From positions 1 through 6,353 of the forward strand of contig CAMCFW010000133.1 in NCBI GenBank assembly GCA_945874195.1: a stretch of DNA of 6,353 bases, in the 5' to 3' direction. Within the stretch, counting starts at the first letter, position 1. Each line of letters opens with the position of its first letter. The notes below the pieces were generated by a model that saw nothing but the letters and a program-made list of their open reading frames with translations, searched no databases and was not told the DNA's origin. This document shows, piece after piece, positions 6,101 through 6,353 of this stretch. The position numbers were made by a program, and so were the translations under genes. The DNA comes from Chryseobacterium gleum. GTDB taxonomy: Bacteria > Bacteroidota > Bacteroidia > UBA10329.

Positions 6101-6273
6101 GGATTGAAGGTAATAAAAATGCATGCTCACTCGTATCAATGTCCGAAAAGGTGAAAGGAACTGATGGTATTCATGACCCGTTCCCAGCATTCAAAAAGAC
6201 GCGGCAAGGCTTTACACCGATTTCACATTTCCCTTTCTTTCGGCAATGAACTGATCCGTATTTTGGCGGCCAT

Positions 6274-6353
6274 ATGCTGAACAGGATATTTCTTCGAACA
6301 ATGCTGGTGCTGTTGCTCATGGTGCCGTTCGGCAGCAACATGCTTTTCTCGTG
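6274..6353 (+). CDS. Start of an exported or membrane protein, cut by window end
   Basis: An open frame from the ATG at 6274 runs off the right edge after 26 codons. It reads MLNRIFLRTMLVLLLMVPFG, then SNMLFS: a short basic n-region (R4, R8) followed by a hydrophobic core, as in a signal peptide or a first membrane helix. It is divergent from the methyltransferase gene with a 173-nt gap. A near match to the -7 element, TATTTTG at 6259-6265, lies only about 8 nt upstream of this ATG, so either the transcript is leaderless, the true start is the ATG at 6301, or the match is chance. Too little is visible to name a family. Confidence 0.5.
   Translation, partial: MLNRIFLRTMLVLLLMVPFGSNMLFS

Overview
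The window looks like a chromosomal segment of a Bacteroidota bacterium of moderate GC content. Three observations support this: a protein with a Por/type IX (T9SS) C-terminal sorting domain, which is essentially confined to this phylum; a promoter matching the Bacteroidota consensus TTTG / TAnnTTTG; and start codons preceded by A-rich leaders instead of clear Shine-Dalgarno sites. The genus cannot be read from the sequence.

Layout, left to right. Positions 2-167 (+) hold the C-terminal end of a DinB-like protein that appears frameshifted. It is followed 38 nt later by a small single-domain cupin (206-544, +). A non-coding stretch (545-826) leads to a secreted PCMD-like beta-sandwich protein with a T9SS type A sorting tail (827-1795, +). 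That gene converges on htpG (1913-3832, -). The gap between them holds a perfect 46-nt palindrome that probably acts as a terminator, and a second hairpin with 10-bp arms. Upstream of htpG is a 318-nt intergenic region with three degenerate TTTAGCN heptamers, a second perfect palindrome sharing a 14-bp core with the first, a short open frame of doubtful status (3898-4032), and a good promoter for the next gene. That gene (4151-5035, +) encodes a cysteine-rich lipoprotein I do not recognise. It ends at a strong intrinsic terminator (5078-5118) and converges on a class I SAM-dependent methyltransferase of the leucine carboxyl methyltransferase-like family (5204-6100, -). A divergent gene starts at 6274 (+) and runs off the window after a signal-peptide-like N-terminus.

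The genes do not form an obvious pathway. HtpG is a housekeeping chaperone; the T9SS protein and the lipoprotein are cell-envelope or secreted products; the cupin and methyltransferase are probably cytoplasmic with unknown substrates. Genes sit in alternating convergent and divergent pairs, each probably its own transcription unit apart from a possible DinB-cupin pair. I see no CRISPR array, tRNA, rRNA, transposase or defence system, and nothing I would call a new multi-gene system. The most interesting signals are the two palindromes built around the same core, one of them bracketed by 9-bp direct repeats just upstream of htpG, and the cysteine-rich lipoprotein.
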